Assembly: GCF_900167365.1 (NCBI RefSeq)
Contig: NZ_FUXL01000014.1
Span: 1 to 64,000, forward strand
Source of the DNA: Consotaella salsifontis
Lineage (GTDB): Bacteria > Pseudomonadota > Alphaproteobacteria > Rhizobiales > Rhizobiaceae
Direction: 5' to 3'
Length of the DNA: 64,000 nt
Part shown: piece after piece, positions 17,955 through 27,263 of the stretch
Layout: each line of letters begins with the position of its first letter
Numbering within the stretch: the first letter of the stretch is position 1
Notes under the pieces: model-generated
What the model saw: only the letters and a program-made list of their open reading frames with translations
Databases searched by the model: none
What the model was told of the DNA's origin: nothing
Translations under genes and position numbers: made by a program

Positions 17955-18838
17955 GCGCCCCTCGATGGTGCTGGCTTCTGGTAGACGAGCGCCTCGGCGA
18001 ACTGACGCGGCCTGAAGAGATTGGTGATGCGGCTCATGCTTTCGGAATGGCCAAGGCAGATGAAGCCGCCGGGCGACATCGCCTCGAACATGTTCTCGGC
18101 GGCCAGGCGCCTCGATACGTCGTCGAAATAGATCAGGAGGTTACGGCAGAAAATTAGGTCGATCTGGCGATAGCGCGCGGTCTCCAGCGGATCGCTGAGA
18201 TTGACCGAGCCGAACGCGATGGAGGAGCGCAGCTCGTTGATGACCTGCCAACGTCGCTCGGAAACGAGCTTGAAGTAGCGCGCGCGCAACTGCGGCGGCA
18301 GGCGCGAGAGAGAACGCTCGTCATAGGTGCCATCTCGCGCGCGCTTCAGGACATTGCTGTCGATATCGCTGGCAAAGATCTCGATGTCGTAGGAATCCGC
18401 CCGCGCCCAGTACTCCAGGATGTGAATGGCGATCGTGTATGGTTCCTCGCCGGTCGAGCAGGGAATGGACCAGATGCGGATCGGCTCGCCGGGACGCTTG
18501 CGCCGGGCGATCTCGTCGAGCATCGAGCGCGTCATACACTCGAACTGGTAGTTTTCTCGCCAGAAATAGGTCTCGTTGACCGTCATCTCGTTGATGAGGG
18601 CCTCGAGTTCCCCGGCCGCCCCATTCAGCTTGAGGGTCGTGAAGTATTCGAAGAACGAGCGGCATCCCGTGCGCCGGATGCGTTCCACGATGCGCCGCTC
18701 CATGTAGTAGCGTTTGCGCTCGTCGAGGCGGATGCCGGTCTTGCGGTAGAAGAACTCCGAGAATTTTGCCAGTTCCTCATCGCTGAGCGGATGCGGCGGC
18801 CCCTCCGCCCCCTGTCCTTCCGATGCAAGCGCGCTCAT
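17951..18838 (-). CDS. cheR: Chemoreceptor methyltransferase CheR
   Basis: The enzyme of 295 residues methylates receptor glutamates with S-adenosylmethionine. An N-terminal helical domain (FYRKTGIRLDERKRYYMERR) is followed by the catalytic domain with NETYFWRE, the SAM motif IWSIPCSTGEEPYTIAI, FASDIDSNVLKRARDGTY and the IDLIFCRNLLIYFD block. Its length is normal, with no TPR tail. The start is ATG 18838, overlapping the stop of the HEAT-repeat gene by ATGA; an open frame further upstream is only overlap. It pairs with the CheB of the same operon for adaptation. Confidence 0.96.
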   Translation of the reverse strand: MSALASEGQGAEGPPHPLSDEELAKFSEFFYRKTGIRLDERKRYYMERRIVERIRRTGCRSFFEYFTTLKLNGAAGELEALINEMTVNETYFWRENYQFECMTRSMLDEIARRKRPGEPIRIWSIPCSTGEEPYTIAIHILEYWARADSYDIEIFASDIDSNVLKRARDGTYDERSLSRLPPQLRARYFKLVSERRWQVINELRSSIAFGSVNLSDPLETARYRQIDLIFCRNLLIYFDDVSRRLAAENMFEAMSPGGFICLGHSESMSRITNLFRPRQFAEALVYQKPAPSRGA

Positions 18839-19452
18839 TGTTCGGCCGCTCTTGCGATCGCAACGTCGATGGCGAAGCTGAGGAACGGCTCTTCGGGGAA
18901 CCGCCTGGCGCAGGCGCGCAGCGCCGGCACGCAATCGGGCCGCCCGATCTCGGTCAGCGCATCCACCGCGGCGGCGCAAACGTTGACGTGAGAGTCGTTC
19001 TCCAGGACGTGGCTCAGCCACTTCGGCACGTCGGGATGGGCGAGGCCGACCAGGAGGTTGCAGGCGAAGATGCGCACGTCCGGGTCGTGGTCGGCGAGCA
19101 GAAGCTCGATATTCGGCGCCACTGCGTCGGGCATGGCCTCCAGGGCTTCCACCACGGCGTTGCGCAGCGATGCGTCCTCGCTGCGCAGGTGCTCAGCCAA
19201 GCCGCGCACCGCATCCTGCGTTCCGAGCTGCATGAGCGAGAGCACCAGCATCTCGCGGACGCTCGCCTCGTGTTCGAAGGCGAGCCTGTCAAGCAGGGCG
19301 GCTTCACAGCCCGTCGTCGAACCGAGCCGACGGGCGGCGCTGCGCCTTTCGGCGGGGTCGGCCGCCTGCAACGCGGCGCTCAGCCCGACCATATCATCGC
19401 TCGCGCCCGAACCGGTCTTGGTCTTGCGAATCTTGGCTTTGACTAGGCCCAT
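18835..19452 (-). CDS. HEAT-repeat protein of the chemosensory operon
   Basis: This protein of 205 residues is made of about five HEAT/armadillo-like helical pairs. Repeated units such as DASLRNAVVEALEAMPDAVA, DPDVRIFACNLLVGLAHPDV and DSHVNVCAAAVDALTEIGRP are visible. Such repeats form protein-binding solenoids. The gene overlaps the cheB end by 10 bp and the cheR start by 4 bp, so it is a constant partner of the adaptation enzymes. HEAT proteins occur in some non-flagellar chemosensory systems, perhaps as adaptors for CheB/CheR or receptors. The exact role is unknown. Confidence 0.85.
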   Translation of the reverse strand: MGLVKAKIRKTKTGSGASDDMVGLSAALQAADPAERRSAARRLGSTTGCEAALLDRLAFEHEASVREMLVLSLMQLGTQDAVRGLAEHLRSEDASLRNAVVEALEAMPDAVAPNIELLLADHDPDVRIFACNLLVGLAHPDVPKWLSHVLENDSHVNVCAAAVDALTEIGRPDCVPALRACARRFPEEPFLSFAIDVAIARAAEQ

Positions 19453-20525
19453 CGACGCTCTCCCCGGGAAGCGGATTTCGAGACGGTGCCGGCGGCCCAG
19501 CGGCCGATTTCGCGACCGATGCGATGGCTCGGCAGGACGGCGGTGGCACCGTCGAGCAGGATCAGCTCCCGCGGCATGCCGAAGACAACCGCCGTCTCCT
19601 CAGCCTCGGCGATCGTGCGCCCGCCCAGCCGCTTCAACTCCGTCATCTCGGCTGCGCCGTCATCGCCCATGCCGGTCAGCTGGACCCCGATCAAGTGCTC
19701 GGGCGTGACGATGTCGAGCGCGCTCTGGACGAGGCGCGAAACCGACGGGTGCCAGAGGCGCGACGCATCCGCCGGAACCGTGGTGACTTCGACGCGCGTG
19801 CCGCGCTGCATCAGGATCACGTCGGCGGCGCCGCGCCCAAGATAGATGTGGCCGGGCTTCAGCTCCTGCTTGCCGTTCACCTCGGCGACCGTCCAGGGCG
19901 TGATCCGGTTCAACCGCTCCGCCAACGCCTGCGTGAAGCCAGCCGGCATGTGCTGGGCGATCACGATCGCGGCAGGCAGGGATTGCGGCAACGAGAAGAG
20001 CAAGTCCTCCAGCGTCGCCGGACCGCCGGTCGAAACCCCGACGAGCACGATGTATTCGAGTGATGTCGCGGTGGCCTTGGGTGGGGCGGAAGACGCTTCG
20101 ACCGTGCGTTGCCGACTTGCGGTGCGCCGGCGCAGCCGCGCCTGGGCCGCGGCGCGCACCTTGGCGACCATTTTGTCCTGCAGGAGGTGCAGCGATCGCG
20201 AGACCGTCCCGTCCGGCTTGTGCAGAAAATCGACGGCGCCGAGGGCGGTCGCCTCCAGCGTCGCGGCCGCGCCCTTTTCTGTCAGTGACGAACACATGAC
20301 GACGGGGGTCGGACGTTCCGTCATGATCCGCGCCAGGCAGGTCAAGCCGTCCATCTCGGGCATGTTGATGTCGAGCGTGATCGCGTCCGGCTGCTCGCGC
20401 CGGAGCGCCTCCAGCGCCTGCACGCCGTTGTGGGCCGTGACCACCTCGAAGCCGCCTTCCGTCAGCATCGTGGCAATCACCTTGCGCATCAGCGCCGAGT
20501 CATCGACGATCAGAACCTTCGTCAC
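19443..20525 (-). CDS. cheB: Chemotaxis protein-glutamate methylesterase CheB
   Basis: The protein has 360 residues. A receiver domain (1-~120) has D52 in TLDINMPEMDG and KPDG. A linker follows, then the C-terminal methylesterase (~165-345) with the catalytic Ser in VGVSTGGP, His in AQHMPAGFT and Asp in GMGDDGAAEM. It removes methyl groups from receptors when phosphorylated by CheA. The start is a GTG at 20525, preceded by GGAG. The gene follows the triple-CheW gene by 24 bp and overlaps the HEAT-repeat gene. Confidence 0.96.
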   Translation of the reverse strand: MTKVLIVDDSALMRKVIATMLTEGGFEVVTAHNGVQALEALRREQPDAITLDINMPEMDGLTCLARIMTERPTPVVMCSSLTEKGAAATLEATALGAVDFLHKPDGTVSRSLHLLQDKMVAKVRAAAQARLRRRTASRQRTVEASSAPPKATATSLEYIVLVGVSTGGPATLEDLLFSLPQSLPAAIVIAQHMPAGFTQALAERLNRITPWTVAEVNGKQELKPGHIYLGRGAADVILMQRGTRVEVTTVPADASRLWHPSVSRLVQSALDIVTPEHLIGVQLTGMGDDGAAEMTELKRLGGRTIAEAEETAVVFGMPRELILLDGATAVLPSHRIGREIGRWAAGTVSKSASRGERRWA

Positions 20526-20549
20526 GATGTCGTCTCCTTGCCCGCACCG

Positions 20550-22142
20550 TCACGCGGCTGCCTGTTCGCCGTCGACGGCGGTCTGCAGCAGGCGGCTCTC
20601 GCGCGTGTCGAGCAGTTGGTCGACGTCCAGGAGTTGGATCATCCGCCTCTGCTCGGCGAGGTTGGCAACGCGCCGGATCAGCTTGGATTGGGCTTCCGAC
20701 ATCTCCGGAGCATCGTTGATCAGCGAGCGCGGGATGCGGCGCACCTCCACGACACTGTCGACGATGAAGGCGGAACGCACGCCCTTCATGGTGAAGACCA
20801 CGACGCGCTGGCGCTCGTTGCGCTCCATCGGGGCAAGTCCGAAGCGACGGCGCTGGTCGACCAGCGGCACGATGGTGCCGCGCAAATTGATGATGCCCTC
20901 GATGAAGCTCGGCGCCTTCGGCACGCGGATCAGTCTTTCGGGCAGGCGGACGATTTCCTGCACGGCATCGATCGCGACACCGAACTCTTCGTCGGCGAGC
21001 TTGAAGATGACGACCTGCTCCTCGTCGGCAGTGGCTCTTGCGAGGTTGCGCTCCATGGCCTCGTCCGCTTGTTCCGGGGTTTTGGTGTGATTGGCGACCA
21101 CCTCGCGCACGTCGCGCTTGTCGACGACGGCGGTGGCATCGAGGATCGAGACCAGCCGCTTGCCGCCGTCGAGCCGGCAGACCGAGACAATCTCATTGAG
21201 CGTTTCGCCCCGCACCAGCATCGGCGGCATTGCGTCGATGACCGACGAACCGATCCGCAGCACCTCGCGGACCGCATCGGTGACGAGGCCCACGGTCGTG
21301 GTGTGTCCTGTGTCAGCGGGGGAGACGACGATGACGCGGTCCTCCTCGCTGACCGGCTTCTCCGACAGTCCGAGCAGCCGCCTGAGGCTCAGGATCGGCA
21401 GAAGTCGGTCGCGCAGCGTCACCATTCCGACGACGGCGGCGGGCGCATTGGGAACGGCTGCGATTGTCGCGGGAACATGCACGATTTCCTGCACGTCCTC
21501 GATCGGCAACGCGTATTCCTGACGGTCGACGACGAAGCTCACGAACTGCCGAACGTCCTCGCTCGCTGTCTCACGCGCCGCGGCCGCCGTCTCCATCAGT
21601 GCCTGGTCCGGCGCGCGGTTAGCCTGCGTCGTGGTCGGCGCCGCGCATTCGCGTGCCACCACCTCTTCGATGTCGAGGATCATGGTCATCTGCGCCTCTC
21701 CGGCGCCGGCGGGCCTCTGGCGGATCACGCCCTTGATCAGCTCGCTATCGACCTGGCTGCGGATGCGCTCGGTGCCCTCGATCAGGGTGGGATCGACTGT
21801 CTCCACGGCCGACATGCGGTCGACGACGATGCCGACCGGGCGCCCGATGTCGAGGACGACGACGCGGGTCGCGTCGTCGCTGCCGACGTCCTCGATGCCG
21901 AAGGCGCGCCGCAAGTTGAGAACCGGCAGCACCGCGCCCCTGAGATTGGTAATTCCCTGCAGACTGCGTGGCGCCAGCGGCAGGTTCATCAGCGCCGGCA
22001 TCCGGATGATTTCCTTCACTTGGCGCAGCGGCACCGCGAAGGTCTCTGCCTTGATGAAGAAGGTGACGAACTCGCACCCGCCTTCGCACATTTTTGCACT
22101 GACAGACCCGAGAGTCGTGTCCTGAGCTGTGATCTCGCTCAT
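20550..22142 (-). CDS. Triple CheW-domain coupling protein
   Basis: The 530-residue protein contains three CheW domains in series. They begin at FVTFFIKAETFAVPLRQVKE (~residue 25), QFVSFVVDRQEYALPIEDVQ (~200) and QVVIFKLADEEFGVAIDAVQ (~375). Each ends in a strand/loop of the type NLRGAVLPVLNLRRAF, VTLRDRLLPILSLRRLLG or NLRGTIVPLVDQRRRFG. A single CheW (~150 residues) links receptors to CheA; a triple form could bridge several receptors or kinases in one array. It is the only CheW gene in the operon and lies between the tandem-domain receptor and cheB. The start ATG 22142 has AAAGGAA 6 bp upstream. Confidence 0.95.
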   Translation of the reverse strand: MSEITAQDTTLGSVSAKMCEGGCEFVTFFIKAETFAVPLRQVKEIIRMPALMNLPLAPRSLQGITNLRGAVLPVLNLRRAFGIEDVGSDDATRVVVLDIGRPVGIVVDRMSAVETVDPTLIEGTERIRSQVDSELIKGVIRQRPAGAGEAQMTMILDIEEVVARECAAPTTTQANRAPDQALMETAAAARETASEDVRQFVSFVVDRQEYALPIEDVQEIVHVPATIAAVPNAPAAVVGMVTLRDRLLPILSLRRLLGLSEKPVSEEDRVIVVSPADTGHTTTVGLVTDAVREVLRIGSSVIDAMPPMLVRGETLNEIVSVCRLDGGKRLVSILDATAVVDKRDVREVVANHTKTPEQADEAMERNLARATADEEQVVIFKLADEEFGVAIDAVQEIVRLPERLIRVPKAPSFIEGIINLRGTIVPLVDQRRRFGLAPMERNERQRVVVFTMKGVRSAFIVDSVVEVRRIPRSLINDAPEMSEAQSKLIRRVANLAEQRRMIQLLDVDQLLDTRESRLLQTAVDGEQAAA

Positions 22143-22206
22143 GGCAGTTCCTTTGAGGGCAGGAGGCGGATCGCGGCCGCCGAGCGGCGGCCGGCGCGGC
22201 GTCTCG

Positions 22207-24213
22207 TCAGGCGGCCGACTGGAGCTCGTCGGCCATGGCCGCGATCTCCTCGACGGCGCGCGCGAGTTCCTCGGCGCCCTGGCTCTGCTGGTTGGCGGCG
22301 GAGGCGGCTTCCTGAGTGGCCGAGGCAGCCTGCCGGGCGGCGACCAGCACCTGCTCGACGCCCTTCTGAATCGACTCGATCAGCCCTTCCATTTCGTCGC
22401 TGCCCGACAGCACCTGACGGTTGCCGTTGACGACCACTGTGATGTCGCTCTTGACCTGGGCGAGATTGGTGGTGATGCGCTTGTTCTTCTCGACCTCCTG
22501 CATTGTCTGCGTCGAGATGTCCTGGAGATCGTGCGTCACCGTGCCGATCTGGTCCTGGATGGCGCGCACCAGATCCTTGATCCGCTCAGCGTTCTCCGAG
22601 GAGTCCTGCGCGAGATTGCGGATGTCAGTGCTGACCACCATAAACCCCTTGCCGAACTCGCCGGCGCGCGCGGCCTCGACCGAGCCGTTGACCGCCAGCA
22701 TGTTGGTCTGCACCGAGACCATGGTGATGGAGTCGACGATCTTGTCGATCTTGCGCGACACCTCGGAGAGCGCGCCCATCTGCTCACGGATCCTGGCATT
22801 GGCGGCCAGCGAAGCCGACACGCCGCCGATGAGGCTGTCGACGCCCTTGTTGGCTTCGCCGATCAGCGTTTCCACCGCCGTGCCACGATCGAGCGCCGCA
22901 CCGGCCTTGTCCTTGGTGACGGCAATGCCTTTGCGGATCTGCTCGATCGCCGCGCTCGACTGTTCGGCGGCGGCGCTCTGCGTATCGGCCCCTTGGGAAA
23001 TCTGGTTGACGGCAACGAGGATCTGCTGAGAGGCGCGGTTGATCTCCTCGACGGTAACCGACAGCTCTTCGGCGGTCGAAGCGACTTCTTCGGCGCTCTT
23101 GGAGATATCGGCGGAAGTGCGCAGTTCGTCAGCCACCTCGCCGAGATTCTCCGTCGCCTTCTCCGCCTCGGCGAGGGCATTGGCCTGCTCCTTGAGGGCG
23201 TTGAGGCTCTCCTCGCAGGCGGCCGACTGCTGCTCCGCGCCGGCCGCGATCTGCTCGGCACCCTTTTGCGTCTCCTGCGCGGCGGTATCGGATTCTAGCG
23301 CATAGCGCGCGATCTCGCGGCCGCCGTCGACGATGACCACCATGTCGGTGCGGACGCGCTCGATCTGCTCGCTGACGTTCTTGCCGTTCTCCACTTCGGT
23401 CTTGACCGCATCGTTGGCGGAACGGATCGCCTCGGCTATGCCCTTCACCTCGACCTGGATCTGGCCGATCAGTGCCGAAATCTCGCGGGCGCTCTTCTCC
23501 GAAACCTCGGCAAGCGTGCGCACCTCGTCGGCAACGACGGCGAAGCCTCGGCCATGTTCGCCGGCGCGTGCGGCCTCGATCGCCGCGTTGAGCGCAAGCA
23601 GGTTTGTCTGGTCGGCTATGTGCGCGACGGTCTTCACGATCTCGCCGATGACGCCCGCCTGGCGCTCCAGCTCCTCGACCACGCGCACCGATGTCCCCTG
23701 GCGCTCGGACGACTGGCTGATCGCCGCAATCGAATTCTCGATCTGGCCGCGGACCTCGGTGAGCTGCGTCTGCAACGCCACCGTCTTTTCGATCGACTCG
23801 TCGGCGACCGCCTTCGAGCGGTTGATCAGGTTGCCGAGCCCATTCATCGCCTTCAGCGATTGCTGAGCGTTCGACGACGCCTCCTCGGCCGCTTGGGCGA
23901 TCTGGTCCATCGCCTGCTTCAGCTGTTCGGACGCCGAGGCGGCCTGGGTCATGCCCGAGGCGAGTTCGGCCGTTGCCGAGGAGATGCGCTCGGCCGCCTG
24001 CTGTTGGCGCGCGAATGTCCGCGCGCGACGCTTCTGGTTTTCCGCGGCGGCATTGGCGGAGCGCGCCTTGGGCTCGCTGGTGGATGCAGGAAGACGATGG
24101 GCAACGTCCTTGACCATATCGGCCACGGGGCCGCCGACCCCGGCGCTGCTCGTGCGCGAGGAAAGCTTGCCTTGATCTTTTCCAGCGAGATTGTGCGTTT
24201 TCACAAGCGCCAT
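22207..24213 (-). CDS. Soluble chemoreceptor with two MCP signalling domains
   Basis: This 668-residue protein lacks a signal peptide, membrane segments and any recognisable sensor domain. It is almost entirely coiled coil. Two MCP signalling tips are visible: [20 protein letters not shown] with [11 protein letters not shown] (around residue 200), and [20 protein letters not shown] with [14 protein letters not shown] (around residue 520). It should form cytoplasmic arrays with the triple CheW and CheA. The operon promoter region is AT-rich upstream. The start is ATG 24213 (MALVKTH) after GGGGA. The open frame continues to 24360, but that part overlaps the AT-rich leader and has no domain. Confidence 0.92.
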   Translation of the reverse strand: MALVKTHNLAGKDQGKLSSRTSSAGVGGPVADMVKDVAHRLPASTSEPKARSANAAAENQKRRARTFARQQQAAERISSATAELASGMTQAASASEQLKQAMDQIAQAAEEASSNAQQSLKAMNGLGNLINRSKAVADESIEKTVALQTQLTEVRGQIENSIAAISQSSERQGTSVRVVEELERQAGVIGEIVKTVAHIADQTNLLALNAAIEAARAGEHGRGFAVVADEVRTLAEVSEKSAREISALIGQIQVEVKGIAEAIRSANDAVKTEVENGKNVSEQIERVRTDMVVIVDGGREIARYALESDTAAQETQKGAEQIAAGAEQQSAACEESLNALKEQANALAEAEKATENLGEVADELRTSADISKSAEEVASTAEELSVTVEEINRASQQILVAVNQISQGADTQSAAAEQSSAAIEQIRKGIAVTKDKAGAALDRGTAVETLIGEANKGVDSLIGGVSASLAANARIREQMGALSEVSRKIDKIVDSITMVSVQTNMLAVNGSVEAARAGEFGKGFMVVSTDIRNLAQDSSENAERIKDLVRAIQDQIGTVTHDLQDISTQTMQEVEKNKRITTNLAQVKSDITVVVNGNRQVLSGSDEMEGLIESIQKGVEQVLVAARQAASATQEAASAANQQSQGAEELARAVEEIAAMADELQSAA

Positions 24214-24330
24214 GGGAGTCCCCGGGGAAGTTGGTTCGGTAAAGAAGGAAGGACGCGCGTCGATCTTTCTCTTGGTCCGGCTATTCCACGTAACTGTTAA
24301 GTATTCTTTTATGGCATAATAACATACAAG

Positions 24331-24360
24331 AGTATATTTGCTGTCCATATATTTCTGCAA
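24331..24360 (-). promoter_or_regulatory. Candidate sigma-70 promoter of the chemosensory operon
   Basis: In a strikingly AT-rich stretch (about 24290-24410) upstream of the first receptor gene, the minus strand has TTGCAG (24355-24360) and TATACT (24331-24336) with 18 bp between them. This fits a -35/-10 pair reading into the operon, leaving a leader of about 110 nt. It is a pattern match only. Confidence 0.4.
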
Positions 24361-24410
24361 GGTTATTCTTATATCAAGATATAATTAGTATTTACCGTTG
24401 GGAACGCCGA

Positions 24411-24950
24411 TTTTATGGAATGCTGAAAAAGATCACCCATTGCGGAAGCAGACGACTGGCGAGGCGCGCCGCGACATACATATGGCTCTGCGCGGCTGGA
24501 AGGGCTTCGCGGGAGGGCGAAAAACGCCTGCGGCCACGCGCCCACCATCATCTGCGGCAGAAAGGGCAGGCAGGAGCTGGATCCCGGCCACCCCGGAGCG
24601 GGGGAAGCACGGCGAAAGCCGGGTATCGATCTGAACTCCATCGGCCCGCTGGCGCCCAAGGTCGACGTCGCACGGCTGGACACAATCGGCCAGATGGGGA
24701 ACTTGGATCCCCAACCAGATGAAATCTAATCTTCTGATCCTTGGCGTTTCTGCCCCGGAGCCGATGGGCATCAGCTCTGCGCCCCGCAGCGCAAAGTTGC
24801 CGTTGCGCAGTCGGCCGGACGAGACGGAAGGCGGATTGGCCGCTTTGGAGCGTTGATCACGTCGTAGCGGACATTTGGTCGATCCCGACCATCCGCAGCG
24901 CAGTGCAAGCCTGATGCGACGAGGCGCCAAGCCTGCCAATTCTGGATGGC
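24411..24950. other. Gene-free region between receptor promoter and tetR
   Basis: About 540 bp with several short open frames on both strands, none with a ribosome site or family resemblance. The base composition returns from AT-rich to core-like at about 24420. I see no RNA gene or repeat here. It may contain decayed coding sequence. Confidence 0.4.
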
Positions 24951-25691
24951 TCAGCGTTTCATGCGCGCGGCGACGCCATCCAGAATGATCCGGAGGCCGC
25001 GCTCGAACTCCTCCGCCTGGGAGGGGTGCTCGACCTCCTCCACGATCCTGGCGATGTTTGGAAAGCGGCCTGTGGCCAGCACGCGCTGAAGATAGGGATA
25101 GGTGGCGAGCTGCCACTCCTCCTGGGTCATGCCGCTCGCCTGGATGGCATGGCGTTCGCTGGCCTCGTCCAGGAGGGCGCCGACAACATAGGCGGTGACG
25201 GTCTTCAGCGTCTGAAGCGTGACGGCGATATCCTCGAACCCCTTCTGGCTACCGAGCGCGGCGAGTGCCGCCTCGCTATAAGTCATGGCATTCGGGCCCC
25301 GGAGCGGGCGTCCGCTCAGAAGCTCGGTCAGCCAGGCGTGTCGATGGGCGGCCCCGCGCATGCGATGCGCCATCGTCCGCAGGGTATCCTGCCAAGTACC
25401 CTCGAACGGTCCTTCCGCAATCATCTCGCCGTAGACGGCATCGACCATCAGGTCGAGCAGCTCTTCCTTGGTGGCGATGTAGCCATAGAGCCGCATCGGG
25501 CCGGAACCGAGCTGAGCGGCAACCTTGCGCAGGGACACGGACGCGAGCCCTTCCGAGTCCGCCAGTTCGATCGCCGCCTGGACGATACGCTCCCGGCTGA
25601 GCGGAGCCGGCGCCGGCCGCCTCTCGGGCTCTGGCCTCTCCCAAACAAGGAGTGGATTCGGGGCGTCTAATTCTTCTTCTCGGTCGGTCAT
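24951..25691 (-). CDS. TetR/AcrR family repressor
   Basis: The protein has 246 residues. The N-terminal HTH region is RERIVQAAIELADSEGLASV followed by SLRKVAAQLGSGPMRLYGYI, preceded by a 30-residue acidic and proline-rich tail. The C-terminal part resembles the TetR_C ligand-binding domain (HAWLTELLSGRPLRGPNAMT). It is divergent from the MFS/RND exporter operon, and a 15-bp palindrome overlaps that operon's -10 element. It should therefore repress exporter expression until an inducing drug binds. The inducer is unknown. Confidence 0.93.
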   Translation of the reverse strand: MTDREEELDAPNPLLVWERPEPERRPAPAPLSRERIVQAAIELADSEGLASVSLRKVAAQLGSGPMRLYGYIATKEELLDLMVDAVYGEMIAEGPFEGTWQDTLRTMAHRMRGAAHRHAWLTELLSGRPLRGPNAMTYSEAALAALGSQKGFEDIAVTLQTLKTVTAYVVGALLDEASERHAIQASGMTQEEWQLATYPYLQRVLATGRFPNIARIVEEVEHPSQAEEFERGLRIILDGVAARMKR

Positions 25692-25721
25692 AGCGTTTCG
25701 TTGTTGCGCATCGCGACAGCG

Positions 25722-25756
25722 TTGACAACACTGGATCGCAGCGATACGGTGTATCG
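25722..25756 (+). promoter_or_regulatory. Exporter promoter with overlapping TetR operator
   Basis: TTGACA (25722-25727) and TACGGT (25745-25750) are 17 bp apart and read toward the MFS gene. The perfect inverted repeat CGATAC-GGT-GTATCG (25742-25756) covers the -10 element, the expected place for a TetR-family operator that blocks RNA polymerase. Confidence 0.65.
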
Positions 25757-25819
25757 ATGAAATACGCCATATCGGCGCGATGATCTTTTGATCTCAAAGA
25801 CCCTTGGAGGTCTTCTCTC

Positions 25820-27232
25820 GTGTGCCACACCGCTTCCATTCCCTCCCCGGCCCCTGGCCGGCTCTGGTCCATCCTTGCCGTCGTCCTTGTCGCCGACGCC
25901 ATGGACCTTCTCGACTCAACGCTGACAATGATCGCCGCGCCCTCGATCGCGGCCGATCTTGGTGGCGGAGCCAGTCTCGTGACGTGGCTCGGCGCCAGCT
26001 ATGCGCTGGCCCTCGGCGTACTCCTCGTCCTCGGCGGGCGGCTCGGCGACAAATTCGGCCAGCGCCGCATGTTCCTCATCGGCATCGCCGGCTTCACGCT
26101 GGCATCATTGCTGTGCGGCCTGTCGACCTCGCCGGTCATGCTGATCGCGGCACGGCTGGCGCAGGGCGCTTCCGGCGCTTTCCTCATTCCCCAGGGCATG
26201 GCGATCCTGACGGCGACCTTTCCTCGCGACAAGCTGGGCGCCGCCTTCAGCGTCTTCGGGCCGGTTCTCGGCATCGCCGCGGTGCTGGGGCCGGTCCTCG
26301 GCGGCTTCCTGATCGATGCCGACATTTTCGGCCTGGGGTGGCGCGCGATGTTCCTGATCAACATCGTCATCGGGTCCGCGGGCTTCCTCGCCGCCCTCAA
26401 GATCCTTCCGGAGATCGAGGTCGGACGCGGCGTCGTTCTCGATCTCGTCGGGGCGGCCTTGCTGGCGTTGGCGATGTTCGCCTTCATCGCCGGTCTTTCG
26501 CTCGGTGCCGAAACCGGGTGGACCGGTTGGCCGCCGATCGCGCTGGCGCTGGGCGCCGTCTCCTTCATCCTGTTCTGCTGGCGCCAGGCGAGCGCCGCGA
26601 ATCCGCTGATCGAGCCGAGCCTGCTTGCCAACCGGGGCTTTACGTCCGGTCTTCTGGTCGGGTTCGGCTTCTTTGCCGCGGTCAGCGGGCTCTGCTTCGT
26701 GATCTCGCTGTTTTTCCAAGGCGGCCTGGGCCGCAGCCCGACAGGCGCCGCGCTCGGCCTCATCCCCATGGCGATCGGCATCGTCGTCGCGTCGGGGGCG
26801 TGCGCCCCGCTGCTCGCACGCCTGGGACGCTGGCTGGTGGTGAGCGGCCTCTTGATCACGCTGGCGGCCGCCGCCTTCCTGTTTGCCGTCGTCGCGAGCC
26901 ATGGCGGTAGCGTCGGCTACTGGCCGCTGGTGGCGCCGATCTTCCTGCTCGGGCTCGGCATGGGGGCTTGCTTTGCCACCATCTACGACGTCGCGTTGGG
27001 CGATATCGCCACCGAGGAGGCCGGCAGCGCCAGCGGTTCCCTGAGCGCCGTTCAGCAGCTCGCGGCCAGCACCGGCATCGCCGTGATGACGACGGTCTTC
27101 TTCAGCGTGGCCTCCCATGCCGATCAGGGCCAGGCGATGCTTCTCAGTCTCGCCGTCGTCGCGGCCATCGTCCTCGTCTGCCTCGGCCTCGTCTGGCTGA
27201 TGCCGGCGGCGGCCCCAGCCGAGCAGCAATGA
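25820..27232 (+). CDS. MFS exporter, DHA2-like (14-TMS drug:H+ antiporter family)
   Basis: The protein has 470 residues and many hydrophobic helices, with length and pattern of the DHA2 (EmrB/QacA-like) drug exporters. Motifs are MDLLDSTLTMIAAPSIAADL in helix 1 (the D-x-T-x-x-x-x-A-L-P-like signature), the loop GGRLGDKFGQRRMFLIG between helices 2 and 3 (motif A), and a motif C-like stretch around FGPVLGIAAVLGPVLGGFLI in helix 5. It should expel drugs using the proton gradient. The start is a GTG at 25820 with CTTGGAGG about 10 bp upstream. The RND adaptor gene follows after 31 bp, so the MFS and RND pumps share one transcript. Confidence 0.93.
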   Translation: MCHTASIPSPAPGRLWSILAVVLVADAMDLLDSTLTMIAAPSIAADLGGGASLVTWLGASYALALGVLLVLGGRLGDKFGQRRMFLIGIAGFTLASLLCGLSTSPVMLIAARLAQGASGAFLIPQGMAILTATFPRDKLGAAFSVFGPVLGIAAVLGPVLGGFLIDADIFGLGWRAMFLINIVIGSAGFLAALKILPEIEVGRGVVLDLVGAALLALAMFAFIAGLSLGAETGWTGWPPIALALGAVSFILFCWRQASAANPLIEPSLLANRGFTSGLLVGFGFFAAVSGLCFVISLFFQGGLGRSPTGAALGLIPMAIGIVVASGACAPLLARLGRWLVVSGLLITLAAAAFLFAVVASHGGSVGYWPLVAPIFLLGLGMGACFATIYDVALGDIATEEAGSASGSLSAVQQLAASTGIAVMTTVFFSVASHADQGQAMLLSLAVVAAIVLVCLGLVWLMPAAAPAEQQ

Positions 27233-27263
27233 GCCAGCGGGCGATCCGCGAAAGGAGGCTCCG

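Noticed and set aside
20430-22430. A 666-codon plus-strand frame opposite the triple CheW gene
   Set aside because: Antisense shadow rich in Asp, Arg and His; the minus-strand gene has three clear CheW domains.
24433-25116. A 227-codon minus-strand frame after tetR
   Set aside because: It partly overlaps tetR in another frame and lacks a domain, a ribosome site and consistent composition.
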